A stretch of DNA of 64,000 bases from Oscillospiraceae bacterium (lineage in GTDB: Bacteria; Bacillota; Clostridia; Oscillospirales; Oscillospiraceae). Positions 25,834 to 34,148 of the stretch are shown here, piece after piece. The stretch is taken from assembly GCA_020025275.1 (NCBI GenBank), contig JAHHSI010000006.1, positions 1-64,000 on the forward strand. Reading direction: 5' to 3'. The position numbers were made by a program, and so were the translations under genes. The notes beneath the pieces are model-generated. The model did no database searches. It saw nothing but the letters and a program-made list of their open reading frames with translations, and was not told the DNA's origin. Each line of letters starts with the position of its first letter. Positions within the stretch are counted from its first letter, which is position 1.

Positions 25834-25867
25834 TTTGTATTTTAATACAAAAAATATAGGATGTCAA
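25834..25867 (-). promoter_or_regulatory. gntR promoter overlapped by a GntR-type operator
   Basis: On the minus strand, TTGACA (25867-25862), a 17-bp spacer and TAAAAT (25844-25839). The palindrome TTTGTATT-TT-AATACAAA (25834-25851) covers the -10. It matches the TTGTAT...ATACAA form known for FCD regulators, so autorepression is likely. It lies about 85-100 nt before the divergent dehydrogenase gene and may control that too. Confidence 0.72.
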
Positions 25868-25936
25868 TTTTACAATTATGTTAATAATATCTCAATTCTA
25901 TTGCGTTGGGATATAAATTTTAAGGAGGCTATAGTA

Positions 25937-26920
25937 ATGAGAGCATTGTTTTACGGTAGCATGTACGCAAAGGTGTTTTTCAAGGGGCACTTCCACATTC
26001 TGGACGAAGCAGGCGTGGAGTACGATCTCATTGACCCCAGCACCCCCGAGGCTCTGGCAGAGGCAAGTAAGGATCACGATGTGATCGTCACGTTCTTCCC
26101 CCTGCGCGAGGAGCAGATCAATTCTCTGGCTGACTCCATCAAGGCAATCGTTGTTACCTCCATCGGCTACGACAACATCGATGTAGATGCAGCCAACAAG
26201 CGCGGCATCATGGTCTGCAACATTCCTGACTACTGCATCGAAGAAGTTGCTCTGCACTCCGTTACTCTGATTCTGTGCGCTCTGCGCAACATCTGCCAGT
26301 ATGACCGTACCATCCGCAACGGCGGTTGGAAAGATCGTTCCATGCTGTGCGGCAGAGAGCATCATCGTATGTCCACCCTGACTATGGGCTTCCTGGGCTT
26401 CGGCCGCATCGGCCAGACCGTCTGCAAGCAGATGTCCGGCTTCGGCGTGAAGTTTGTCGGTTACGATCCCTATGTCCCCGCAGAGGTCTTTGAGGAGATG
26501 GGCGTTGAGCGCGTCGAGACCAAGGATGAACTGTATGCCGTTTCCGACATTATCGGCATCTATCTGATCCTGACCGATGAGACCTATCATCTGATCAATG
26601 CCGAGGCCATCTCCAAGATGAAGGACGATGTCATTCTGGTGAATACCGCCCGCGGCGCTATCATCGATCTGGACAGCGTGAAGGAAGGCCTGAAGACCGG
26701 CAAGATTGGCGCAGTTGGTCTGGATACCTGGGAGAAGGAGCCTATTCCCATGGACGATCCCATCCTGCAGGAAGACAACGCCACCATCACCTCTCACTGC
26801 GCATACTTCTCCATCGAGGCTGCCGTGGATCTGCGTGTCAAGTGCCTGCTGACCGCCGTCAACGTCTGCAAGGGCGAGGTTCCCTATAACTGCATCAACA
26901 AGAAGGCTCTGGGCCTGTAA
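25937..26920 (+). CDS. D-isomer-specific 2-hydroxyacid dehydrogenase
   Basis: The enzyme interconverts a D-2-hydroxyacid and its 2-oxoacid with NAD. It has 327 residues from the ATG at 25937, with AAGGAGG upstream. Visible residues are the Rossmann motif GFLGFGRIG (G154, G156, G159), D177 at the end of the next strand, which favours NAD over NADP, and the catalytic triad R239 (NTARG), E266 (DTWEKEP) and H287 (TSHCAY). It resembles the CtBP/phosphoglycerate-dehydrogenase-like branch. Substrate unknown. The following genes convert a 2-oxoacid to acyl-CoA, so it may supply that 2-oxoacid. Codon use is that of a highly expressed gene. Confidence 0.93.
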   Translation: MRALFYGSMYAKVFFKGHFHILDEAGVEYDLIDPSTPEALAEASKDHDVIVTFFPLREEQINSLADSIKAIVVTSIGYDNIDVDAANKRGIMVCNIPDYCIEEVALHSVTLILCALRNICQYDRTIRNGGWKDRSMLCGREHHRMSTLTMGFLGFGRIGQTVCKQMSGFGVKFVGYDPYVPAEVFEEMGVERVETKDELYAVSDIIGIYLILTDETYHLINAEAISKMKDDVILVNTARGAIIDLDSVKEGLKTGKIGAVGLDTWEKEPIPMDDPILQEDNATITSHCAYFSIEAAVDLRVKCLLTAVNVCKGEVPYNCINKKALGL

Positions 26921-26965
26921 AGTATCAATTCAACCGGTAAGAATTCATTGAGGAGGGATTTTTGC

Positions 26966-27169
26966 ATGCCAATGATCAAAGTGGATCAGAATCGTTGCAA
27001 GGGTTGCAAACTATGTGTTGTTACTTGCCCTAAGAAGATTTTGAGAATGAGCACGGAACTGAATGCAAATGGCGATATGTTCTGCGTGCAGGAAGATGCA
27101 AGCAAATGTATTGGTTGTGCGTTTTGCGGAATGATTTGCCCTGATGGTGCAATCGAAGTTTATAAGTAA
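26966..27169 (+). CDS. 2-oxoacid:ferredoxin oxidoreductase, 4Fe-4S (delta) subunit
   Basis: This small ferredoxin-like subunit has 67 residues from the ATG at 26966 (GAGGAGGGA upstream). It holds two 4Fe-4S motifs: CKGCKLCVVTCP and CIGCAFCGMICP. It passes electrons from the thiamine-diphosphate centre to free ferredoxin. It corresponds to KorD/VorC of the four-subunit enzymes and is directly followed by the alpha, beta and gamma genes. Confidence 0.92.
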   Translation: MPMIKVDQNRCKGCKLCVVTCPKKILRMSTELNANGDMFCVQEDASKCIGCAFCGMICPDGAIEVYK

Positions 27170-27182
27170 GGAGGGTGAGAAC

Positions 27183-28262
27183 ATGGAAAAAGCTTTCATG
27201 AAAGGCAACGAAGCTGTTGCCGAAGCCGTGATTCGCGGCGGCGTAGATCTGTTTGCGGGTTATCCCATTACCCCGTCCAGTGAAATGCTGGAGTATGCTT
27301 CCGACCACGTGGAAGAAGCCGGCGGTAAGTTCATTCAGGTAGAGAGCGAGCTTGCAGCATCCACCATGTTGGCAGCTGCCGGTCTGACGGGCCGCCGCGC
27401 CTTTACCACGACGGCCGGCCCCGGTCTGGCTCTGATGACCGAGAACCTGAGTAACATGGTCCTCTCCCGTGTCACTGCACTGTTTGTGGTGGTACAGAGA
27501 GCTGCCAACAACATTACTCCGGAGCAGGGTGACTATAACTATGCGACGAAGGGTCTGGGCCATAACGGTCAGCGTGGCTATGTCATCGCCCCCTCCACCG
27601 TTCAGGAGGCTGTGGATCTGGCGTATACCGCTTTGGACATCGGTCAGGAGCTGGAAGTTCCTGTGCTGCTGATGATGGATGGTATGCTGGGCCAGATGGA
27701 AGAGCCCATCGTGCTGCCGCCTCATAAGCCCAGCAAGATCTCGACCAAGCTGATTCCGCCCACGGGCTGCAAGGGCCGCCAGAAGGTGGACAGCCGTTCG
27801 ATGCCTCGTCCCAGATCTCTGACCGAGAGCATGGAGGATGCCCTGGAGCGTGCTCGTAACGAGCTGTATCAGGAGAACCTGCGTTGGGTCGAAGAGGAAG
27901 TCAAGTACGAGGAGTACATGATGGATGATGCCGAGTACGTCATCGTTTCCTACGGCAGCGCCGCCCGTATCTGCCGCGATGCTGTCAAGATGCTGCGTGA
28001 CAAGGGGTATCGTGTGGGTATGTTCCGTCCGATCACCCTCTCTCCCTTCCCTGAAAAGCAGATCGCTGCCTTCAAGGAGCGCGGTGTCCGCGGCGTGCTG
28101 ACGGTGGAGATGGCCATGCCTCCCATGCTGCACGATGATGTCCGTCTGCATCTGGATCAGACGATTCCCTGCCGTTTCTATAACCGCTGCGGTGGTAACA
28201 TCGTTGATGAGAACGAGGCCACTGAAGCCATGATCAAGCTGATTGAGGAGGTGCAGAAGTAA
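27183..28262 (+). CDS. vorB: 2-oxoacid:ferredoxin oxidoreductase alpha subunit (VorB/KorA-like)
   Basis: This is the pyrimidine-binding/CoA half of a 2-oxoacid:ferredoxin oxidoreductase, which oxidises a 2-oxoacid with CoA to acyl-CoA, CO2 and reduced ferredoxin. It is 359 residues, starting KGNEAVAEAVIRGGVDLFAGYPITPSSE, with TTTAGPGLALMTENLSNMV, the usual alpha-subunit core. It is closest in general pattern to 3-methyl-2-oxobutanoate (VOR) or 2-oxoglutarate (KOR) types rather than pyruvate enzymes. The exact substrate cannot be read from the sequence. The start overlaps nothing; AAGGAGG lies 10 nt upstream. Confidence 0.93.
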   Translation: MEKAFMKGNEAVAEAVIRGGVDLFAGYPITPSSEMLEYASDHVEEAGGKFIQVESELAASTMLAAAGLTGRRAFTTTAGPGLALMTENLSNMVLSRVTALFVVVQRAANNITPEQGDYNYATKGLGHNGQRGYVIAPSTVQEAVDLAYTALDIGQELEVPVLLMMDGMLGQMEEPIVLPPHKPSKISTKLIPPTGCKGRQKVDSRSMPRPRSLTESMEDALERARNELYQENLRWVEEEVKYEEYMMDDAEYVIVSYGSAARICRDAVKMLRDKGYRVGMFRPITLSPFPEKQIAAFKERGVRGVLTVEMAMPPMLHDDVRLHLDQTIPCRFYNRCGGNIVDENEATEAMIKLIEEVQK

Positions 28263-28993
28263 TGGAATGTGTCTACAAGAGACCGGAAGCTCTGTCTCCG
28301 TATCCCGGAATGTTCTGTCCCGGATGCCACCATGCAATTCTGATTAAGTTGATTGCCGAGGTAATCGATGAGATGGGGATCCGCGAGCGTGCGGTTCTCT
28401 GCTCTCCCATCGGCTGCGGCGGCATGACGGTTCCCGCTTCAAACTACGATACGATTTTCTCCCTGCATGGCCGTGCACCTTCTACGGCCTCTGCCGTGAA
28501 AATGTTGAGCCCCGACAGCATCGTGATCTGCTATCAGGGCGATGGTGATGCCGCTGCCATCGGTACGGCTGAGACCGTGCACGTTGCACGCCGCGGTGAT
28601 CCCGTGACCGTGATCTTTGCCAACAATGGTGTGTTCGGTATGACCGGCGGCCAGGCGGCACCCACCACCCGTGTGGGTGATCGGACCATCACCACCAAGA
28701 AGGGCAATACCTATGCTCCCATTAAGGTGCCCGAAATGATCGCTACTCTGGATGCTCCTGACTACGTTGTCAGATGCGCTGTCAATAAGCCCAAGAACAT
28801 CATTCAGTGCAAGAAGGCCATTCGCCATGCTCTTGAGCGCCAGATGGAGGGTAAGTACTCGCTGGTGGAGGTTCTCTGCTCTTGCGTTACCACGACGGGT
28901 GTCAAGGCGGAGAATTCCCCCGAGTTTATCGATAAGGTCATTGAAACTGACTTCCCGCTTGGCGAGTTCAAGCGTGATGGCAAGCGGGTATAA
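28262..28993 (+). CDS. 2-oxoacid:ferredoxin oxidoreductase beta subunit, TPP-binding
   Basis: The 243-residue subunit binds thiamine diphosphate: FCPGCHHAI, SPIGCGG and YQGDGDAAAIGTAETVHVARRGDPVTVIFANNGVFGMTGGQ, with the GDG...NN pattern that holds the Mg-diphosphate. It corresponds to KorB/VorA. The ATG overlaps the alpha-subunit stop (TAATG), so the two are made in step. Confidence 0.94.
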   Translation: MECVYKRPEALSPYPGMFCPGCHHAILIKLIAEVIDEMGIRERAVLCSPIGCGGMTVPASNYDTIFSLHGRAPSTASAVKMLSPDSIVICYQGDGDAAAIGTAETVHVARRGDPVTVIFANNGVFGMTGGQAAPTTRVGDRTITTKKGNTYAPIKVPEMIATLDAPDYVVRCAVNKPKNIIQCKKAIRHALERQMEGKYSLVEVLCSCVTTTGVKAENSPEFIDKVIETDFPLGEFKRDGKRV

Positions 28994-29005
28994 GGAGGCA
29001 AAGGT

Positions 29006-29560
29006 ATGTTAAAGAGTATGTACTTTGCCGGTATCGGCGGCCAGGGCCTGCAGGTTGTCGGCAAAACGATTGCAGAAGTTGCAAATGAGAAGGGGTATCA
29101 TGTGACCTATTCTCCCAAGTATGGTACGGCCAAGCGCGGTGCATTGACCTCCTGCTTTGTCGTCATCAGCGACGAGGAGATCGGCAACCCCCGCAAGAAG
29201 ACGCAGGATCTCCTGCTGGTGATGGAGCCCAAGGCCTATAACCAATTCCATCACGACGTCAAGCCCGGCGGCACGCTGGTCATCAACAGCACGCTGGTGC
29301 CTCAGGTCGAGGAGCCGGACGAGGGCGTCAAGCAGGTGATGGTCCCCCTGCACGGCATCTGCGCTGAACTGGGGAACACCAAGGTCATCAGCTCCGTGGC
29401 ACTGGGTGCCGTGGCTGAACTGCTGAAGGACATTTTCCCCGATACGGAGGAATTCCTGAACTTCATGCTCCAGCAGCTGAAGAAGCGGCCTGACCTGATG
29501 GATCTGAACAGAAAGGCATTTGAGGCCGGTAACAAGGCCATGAAGGAGAGCCTTGCCTGA
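29006..29560 (+). CDS. 2-oxoacid:ferredoxin oxidoreductase gamma subunit
   Basis: The 184-residue gamma subunit starts MLKSMYFAGIGGQGLQVVGKTIAEVA, the family hallmark GIGGQG, with the KYGTAKRGA segment a little later. It completes the four-subunit enzyme (delta, alpha, beta, gamma in order). AGGAGG precedes the ATG. A terminator follows, but the CoA-transferase gene lies on the same strand and is likely part of the same programme. Confidence 0.93.
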   Translation: MLKSMYFAGIGGQGLQVVGKTIAEVANEKGYHVTYSPKYGTAKRGALTSCFVVISDEEIGNPRKKTQDLLLVMEPKAYNQFHHDVKPGGTLVINSTLVPQVEEPDEGVKQVMVPLHGICAELGNTKVISSVALGAVAELLKDIFPDTEEFLNFMLQQLKKRPDLMDLNRKAFEAGNKAMKESLA

Positions 29561-29655
29561 TTGGTCAAGATTTTCGCCCATCCCACGAACTGATTGTACT
29601 TGGGAATGGCAGATTCCGTTGGAGAATTTACCGTTTTCCATGCGACGTCGAACTG

Positions 29656-29686
29656 CCACACCCGGCTTGTTGCCGGGTGTGGTCGT
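29656..29686 (+). terminator. Terminator or processing hairpin
   Basis: CCACACCCGGC and GCCGGGTGTGG around a 5-nt loop, weakly T-rich after (TCGTTT). It separates the oxidoreductase genes from the CoA-transferase gene and may cause partial read-through. I found no clear promoter in 29687-29747. Confidence 0.65.
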
Positions 29687-29747
29687 TTAAAAAATTCTGC
29701 TTTCCCGCGTATTCCATTAAAAGCACATATATAAGGAGGATTTCTTA

Positions 29748-31271
29748 ATGGATTTGAGTAGAATTGAAAATGCTGCACTGCGTGAAAAAGTGATTTCCGC
29801 AGAGCAGGCCGCCGGTTTTATTCAGGACGGCATGACGGTAGCCATTCCCCACTTTATCTGCTATGACAGCCCGGTCAGCGTTGCCCGAGCAGTGCTCGAT
29901 CGCAAGCAGAACGGTGAAGACCTGAAGCTGCATCTGGTTTCCGCTGCTTCGCCCACGCCCGTCATTTCCGAGGGCTGGACAAAGGCCGGTATTACCAAGA
30001 GCTTTATGCCCTATATCCAGAGCACATCCGCCATGCGTGAGTATTCCAATACTCCTGGCGGCATTGACTTTATGGACTTCCGCCTGAGCCTGATCCCGGA
30101 ATATATCCGCCACGGCTATCTGGGTGATATTGATGTGGCGCTGGTTTCCGTGGCCGGAATCACGGAAGATGGCAAGCTGAAGCCCTCTGTTTGCTCCGGT
30201 TACACGCAGACCGTTCTGAATGCAGCCAAGAAGGTCATTCTGGAGATCAACCTGCAGTCCTCTGCAGATATGTATCTGCTGCACGATGTGTATGATCCGG
30301 GTAATCGTCCGAATCGTCAGCCCATTCCCATTGTCCATGCAGACGATGTGATCGGTTCTCATTTCTACACCTGCGATCCGGAGAAGATTGCCGGTATCGT
30401 TATTACGGACGAGCCCCTGTTCCTCAGCCCCATGTGGTATCCCCTGACGGCAGACGAAGCGCCCGAAGAGGTCAAGAATATGGCGCGTTACTTCGTGGAA
30501 TTCCTGCTGAAGGAAGTGGAAGAGGGTCGTATGCCCAAGGAACTGCCGCCCATCCAAACCGGCGGCGGCATGGTGGCCGGTACGGTCCTGCGTGAAATGG
30601 GCAAGCATTTCAAGGGCATGGAGATGTACACCGAGGCCGTTCTGGAAGACGGCATGAGAATGCTGGAAGACGGCAGCCTGAAGTTTATCTCCACGGCTGG
30701 ATTCGGCTGCTCCGGTGCAACAACGGCTAGAATTTTGGAGAATCCCAAGGAATTTGAAGGCCGCCTGATGGTGCGGCCCTGCGAGATCTCCAATAACCCC
30801 GAGGTCATTCGCCGCTTGGGACTGATTGCCATGAACAATATCGTCGAGGCGGATATTTTCGGCAACATCAACTCCACGCACGCACTGGGCTCGCAGGTGA
30901 TCAGCGGCATCGGCGGGGCTCTGGACTTTGCGCAGAATGCCGGCCTGACCTGCTACTTCACGCTGTCCACCGCCAAGAAGGGCGCTGTTTCCAGCATTGT
31001 TCCTCACTGCTCTCATATTGATATTACGGAGCATGATGCCAACATCATCGTCACCGAGTACGGTGTGGCCGACCTGAGAAACAAGTCTCCCCGTCAGCGT
31101 GTTGCAGAGATGATCCGCATCGCTCACCCCGACTATCGCCCCATGCTGCAGGAGTACTATGATCGTGCGCTGGAAGCGTGCAGCCCCAACAAGGCACATA
31201 CGCCGATCATTCTGGAGGAACTGGGTGATTGGCACATCCGTGCAAGAGATACGGGCACGATGATGAAGTAA
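29748..31271 (+). CDS. Class I CoA-transferase, acetyl-CoA hydrolase/transferase family
   Basis: The 507-residue enzyme moves CoA between carboxylic acids through a glutamyl-CoA intermediate. The catalytic glutamate is E367 in IVEADIFGNINSTH. This matches the SucC/Cat1/Ach1 group, which act on acetyl-, propionyl-, butyryl- or succinyl-CoA. The length is typical. It sits after the oxidoreductase genes, so it can move CoA from the acyl-CoA made there to acetate or another acid. AAGGAGG precedes the ATG. Its codon usage matches the preceding genes: high in CTG, CGT, ATC and AAG, low in CGG. Confidence 0.93.
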   Translation: MDLSRIENAALREKVISAEQAAGFIQDGMTVAIPHFICYDSPVSVARAVLDRKQNGEDLKLHLVSAASPTPVISEGWTKAGITKSFMPYIQSTSAMREYSNTPGGIDFMDFRLSLIPEYIRHGYLGDIDVALVSVAGITEDGKLKPSVCSGYTQTVLNAAKKVILEINLQSSADMYLLHDVYDPGNRPNRQPIPIVHADDVIGSHFYTCDPEKIAGIVITDEPLFLSPMWYPLTADEAPEEVKNMARYFVEFLLKEVEEGRMPKELPPIQTGGGMVAGTVLREMGKHFKGMEMYTEAVLEDGMRMLEDGSLKFISTAGFGCSGATTARILENPKEFEGRLMVRPCEISNNPEVIRRLGLIAMNNIVEADIFGNINSTHALGSQVISGIGGALDFAQNAGLTCYFTLSTAKKGAVSSIVPHCSHIDITEHDANIIVTEYGVADLRNKSPRQRVAEMIRIAHPDYRPMLQEYYDRALEACSPNKAHTPIILEELGDWHIRARDTGTMMK

Positions 31272-31330
31272 AGTCATCACGGACTTCCGAAAATAGGGAA
31301 ACCTCCTTAGGGAACAAAAATGAGGAAGGG

Positions 31331-31376
31331 ACAACCCCTCTATGTCGTTGAAAAGCGGCATAGAGGGGTTGTTTTT
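31331..31376 (+). terminator. Terminator after CoA-transferase gene
   Basis: ACAACCCCTCTATG and CATAGAGGGGTTGT, 14-bp perfect arms, followed by T5. Confidence 0.9.
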
Positions 31377-31940
31377 GGTATCCGTTTGGGACGGATTTGG
31401 TTGTCAGATTCCCCGTTTATACACGTCTTGCACGTTCGCTTCGGAAGATCCCTGCGTCATGGATCGAAGCCAAGGCTCCACGTCGTACGATGCACCATAG
31501 GCCTCTATGAGACAAGTGCTGTTTTGCGGAGTTCCGGCATCAGGCGTGGTTTCTGCCTGGCTTTTTGCGGTGTCAGGCGAAACTGCTGCGGGCGAGAGGA
31601 GGGCGCCGGCACGGAGCCGTTTTGTGAGGATGCCCGGCCTTTTGTGGGCGGGGATATTCGTTTCAGAGGGCAAGGCGGAGCTGATCCGTTTTTAGAAAAC
31701 AATGCGGTGCCGTGGTTGAAAATGGAGGATATAGGTCGGATATGAGGGCATAGGGTGGATACGGGGAGAATATAGGGAAGCACTGAATGAAATAGGGAAA
31801 TGGGAACCCATGAGAAAGCCGGAAGGCCATTGCTGCACAATGGCCTTCCGGCTTGAACAGGTGATCGGGAAGCTGCTTTCCTTGGGGGAGGCACGGATAC
31901 ATACACAAGGGAAGCGGCGCAATGGAACAGGGATGGCCGG
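31377..31940. other. Intergenic region with minus-strand terminator
   Basis: No gene is supported; open frames here are short and low in coding character. A perfect hairpin at 31818-31852 (GCCGGAAGGCCATTG and complement, 5-nt loop) is 88 nt after the end of the minus-strand gene at 31941 and likely ends its transcript, although the following U-run is weak. Confidence 0.55.
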
Positions 31941-34148
31941 TTACTTCTGGGCGGAGATGGAGTCTGTCTTGTAGATGAACTTGACTACGCCGTCGGTGTC
32001 CGAATGGATCCCGGAGAAAGTGGTGTAGGCCTTGGCTGCATCAATGGAGGCGGAGAGACGATTCGACAGCGCCTCGAGATCATTCTCGGCGAGGTCGGCG
32101 ATCTTCTGGATGCCCTCGTCCATCATTTTCTGGAGACCGTCTTTCAGTGCGCCGGAACCGTCCTTCAAGGCGGTGATGCCCGCCAACAGATCCGGGGTCT
32201 TGCTCTGCATGGTCTGGATCCCGGCGTTCAGCGCATCGACACCGGTGGAGAGCTCCGCCGTGCCGTTCTTCAGTGCATCGGCACCGGCCAGCAGTTCCTG
32301 CGCACCGGAGGCGGCCAGGGACACGCCGGAGGTATAGGAGAGGAGACCCAGATAGAAGCTGTTATAGCTGTCCAGAGAGGTCTTGAGTGCGATCACAGAT
32401 TTGGCGCCTTCCGCAGCGGCCTCCAGCTTGCCCTGAATTTCAGGGGAGGCCATCGTGTCGGCGATTGCCTTTTGCACCTGTGCCTCGGTATTCTGGGCAA
32501 TCAGTCCTTTGATTTTATCGGAAGACATTTGTTTTTCGATGTTCTCCTTGCAAGCGGCATCGATCTTCGCCTTGACAGCATCGCTGTTCATCTGCTTTTC
32601 GACCTCGGCGGCCATCACCTTTTCCACGGCGGCATTGATGGCGGCCTGCTGCTCGGCCGGGATCTTGTTGGCTTTTACGGCGGCCTCATAGTCTTGCAGC
32701 GTCATTCCGGTCAACTGGAAAACAACGGCGGTACGGAACTTCACCTCGTTGGCCTGAACGGTCTGCTGCACCGTCTTTTGCACGGTTGCGGTGACCTGTG
32801 CTGTCACCTGAGCGGTGACTTGCTTCTGGACTTCGTCCGTGACTGCGGTTTCGATTTCGCCGCGGTGTGCATTGACCCCCTCGGTGACCTGCTGGAGGGC
32901 CGACTGGTACACGGCGTCTTTATCCAGAGAGGCGATGATCTGATTGAGCACGTCGGCGTAGTTGTCAATGGTCAGCGTGGGGACCTGCAGGCCGGCAGCC
33001 GTGAGCTGTTTGCCAGCAGTGGAGAGGAGCGATTCAAACACCTGCTTGGCTCCGCCGTTCAGGGCGGCGCTGTTGGAATCCAGTGTGTTCAGACCGGTAG
33101 ACAGCTGATTGACACCGGCTTGCAGCTGCAGCGTGCCGTCCTTTAAGGCAATGGCGCCGGTTTGCAGCTGTGCCGCACCGGCGGCCAGCTGATTGATGCC
33201 TTCGACAAGGACACCGGACTGCTCCAAAAGCGTGCTAAGTCCGTTGTGCAGCTGGTTGGAGCCGTCGATGAGCTGGGTCATACCGTCGGTGAGCTTTTCC
33301 ACCTGTGCCTCGAGATCAGCCAGATCCAGATGGCCGGAATCCAGCTGCTGGAAGGGCGCCGTTGTGGCCACGCTCAGCGTGGGGCCCATGTCAAATCCCT
33401 CCACATCGGCAGCGATTTCTACATAGCTGGGAAGATCGATGGTGTCCTTGGAGATGTCCAGATTCTCCTGCATACCGGGCAGAGCAAAACCCATAACGGC
33501 GATTTCATTTCCGAGATTTTCCATTTCACCGTTGGTGACGGTCACGTTGCGGAATACATCGGTATCCAGCACGGTCCCGGTCAGGATGACGAAGGGGACA
33601 TACAGCTTCTGCTGCGAGCCACCCACGTTTACCGTTTCCGTCTGGCGGTTCTGGTAGTCAAAACGGATGGTGACGCGGCCGCTTTTGCCGGCCAGCTCTT
33701 CCGGGGAGATGGCCTTGCCGTCGAGGGTATAGGAGATCTTCAGATCCACCGGAAGCCGCTGCTCGGTGGTGCCCTGATAGTAGATGTCGGACCCGTTGGC
33801 ATTCCACGTCAGGGCGCCGTCGCTTCCCTCGGTGAAGGTTTCGTCCCCTTTTACGTTTTCAATATTTGAGAGGTTGGCGACGTCCTCCAGCACCTCGGCT
33901 TTGGCTGTGTTTTGCAGCCAGTTGCTGACGATCACCTGCTTGGCGGAGCCGTCTGCGCCGGAGAGGACGTAGACCGTTTCGTCCTTGGAGGGCGTGGCAG
34001 TGGCGTTCGTGGTGGTGTGGTGCGAAGTCTTTTCTACCGGCACGTTCTCCGTGGCGGCCGTTTCGGCATAGGCGACCGAGGCCCCCACGCCCAAAAGAAG
34101 AGACGCACTCAACACCAGTGCGGTGGTTTTTGTTGCTTTCCGTTTCAT
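31941..34148 (-). CDS. Exported coiled-coil protein, partner of MMPL transporter
   Basis: The 735-residue protein has a cleavable signal peptide (about 1-28, ending SVAYAE). A beta-rich domain of about 250 residues follows. Then comes a long stretch of heptad-like repeats, LxxGxxxL/LxxGA (about 285-420 and 600-690), split by an Ala/Gln/Glu-rich coiled coil (about 430-590). These repeats are seen in YhgE/Pip and in proteins joined to MMPL transporters in Bacillota. I cannot give a biochemical role; it may form a periplasm-like or wall-spanning extension of the transporter. Its ATG overlaps the stop of the MMPL gene by 4 nt. Confidence 0.8.
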   Translation of the reverse strand: MKRKATKTTALVLSASLLLGVGASVAYAETAATENVPVEKTSHHTTTNATATPSKDETVYVLSGADGSAKQVIVSNWLQNTAKAEVLEDVANLSNIENVKGDETFTEGSDGALTWNANGSDIYYQGTTEQRLPVDLKISYTLDGKAISPEELAGKSGRVTIRFDYQNRQTETVNVGGSQQKLYVPFVILTGTVLDTDVFRNVTVTNGEMENLGNEIAVMGFALPGMQENLDISKDTIDLPSYVEIAADVEGFDMGPTLSVATTAPFQQLDSGHLDLADLEAQVEKLTDGMTQLIDGSNQLHNGLSTLLEQSGVLVEGINQLAAGAAQLQTGAIALKDGTLQLQAGVNQLSTGLNTLDSNSAALNGGAKQVFESLLSTAGKQLTAAGLQVPTLTIDNYADVLNQIIASLDKDAVYQSALQQVTEGVNAHRGEIETAVTDEVQKQVTAQVTAQVTATVQKTVQQTVQANEVKFRTAVVFQLTGMTLQDYEAAVKANKIPAEQQAAINAAVEKVMAAEVEKQMNSDAVKAKIDAACKENIEKQMSSDKIKGLIAQNTEAQVQKAIADTMASPEIQGKLEAAAEGAKSVIALKTSLDSYNSFYLGLLSYTSGVSLAASGAQELLAGADALKNGTAELSTGVDALNAGIQTMQSKTPDLLAGITALKDGSGALKDGLQKMMDEGIQKIADLAENDLEALSNRLSASIDAAKAYTTFSGIHSDTDGVVKFIYKTDSISAQK

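Noticed and set aside
29561..29747. Possible second promoter for the CoA-transferase gene
   Set aside because: No -35/-10 pair with acceptable spacing was found; only the hairpin and ribosome site are clear.
31505..31906. 133-codon minus-strand frame in the gap
   Set aside because: Runs through a terminator hairpin and lacks a ribosome site; Pro/Ser/Arg-rich.
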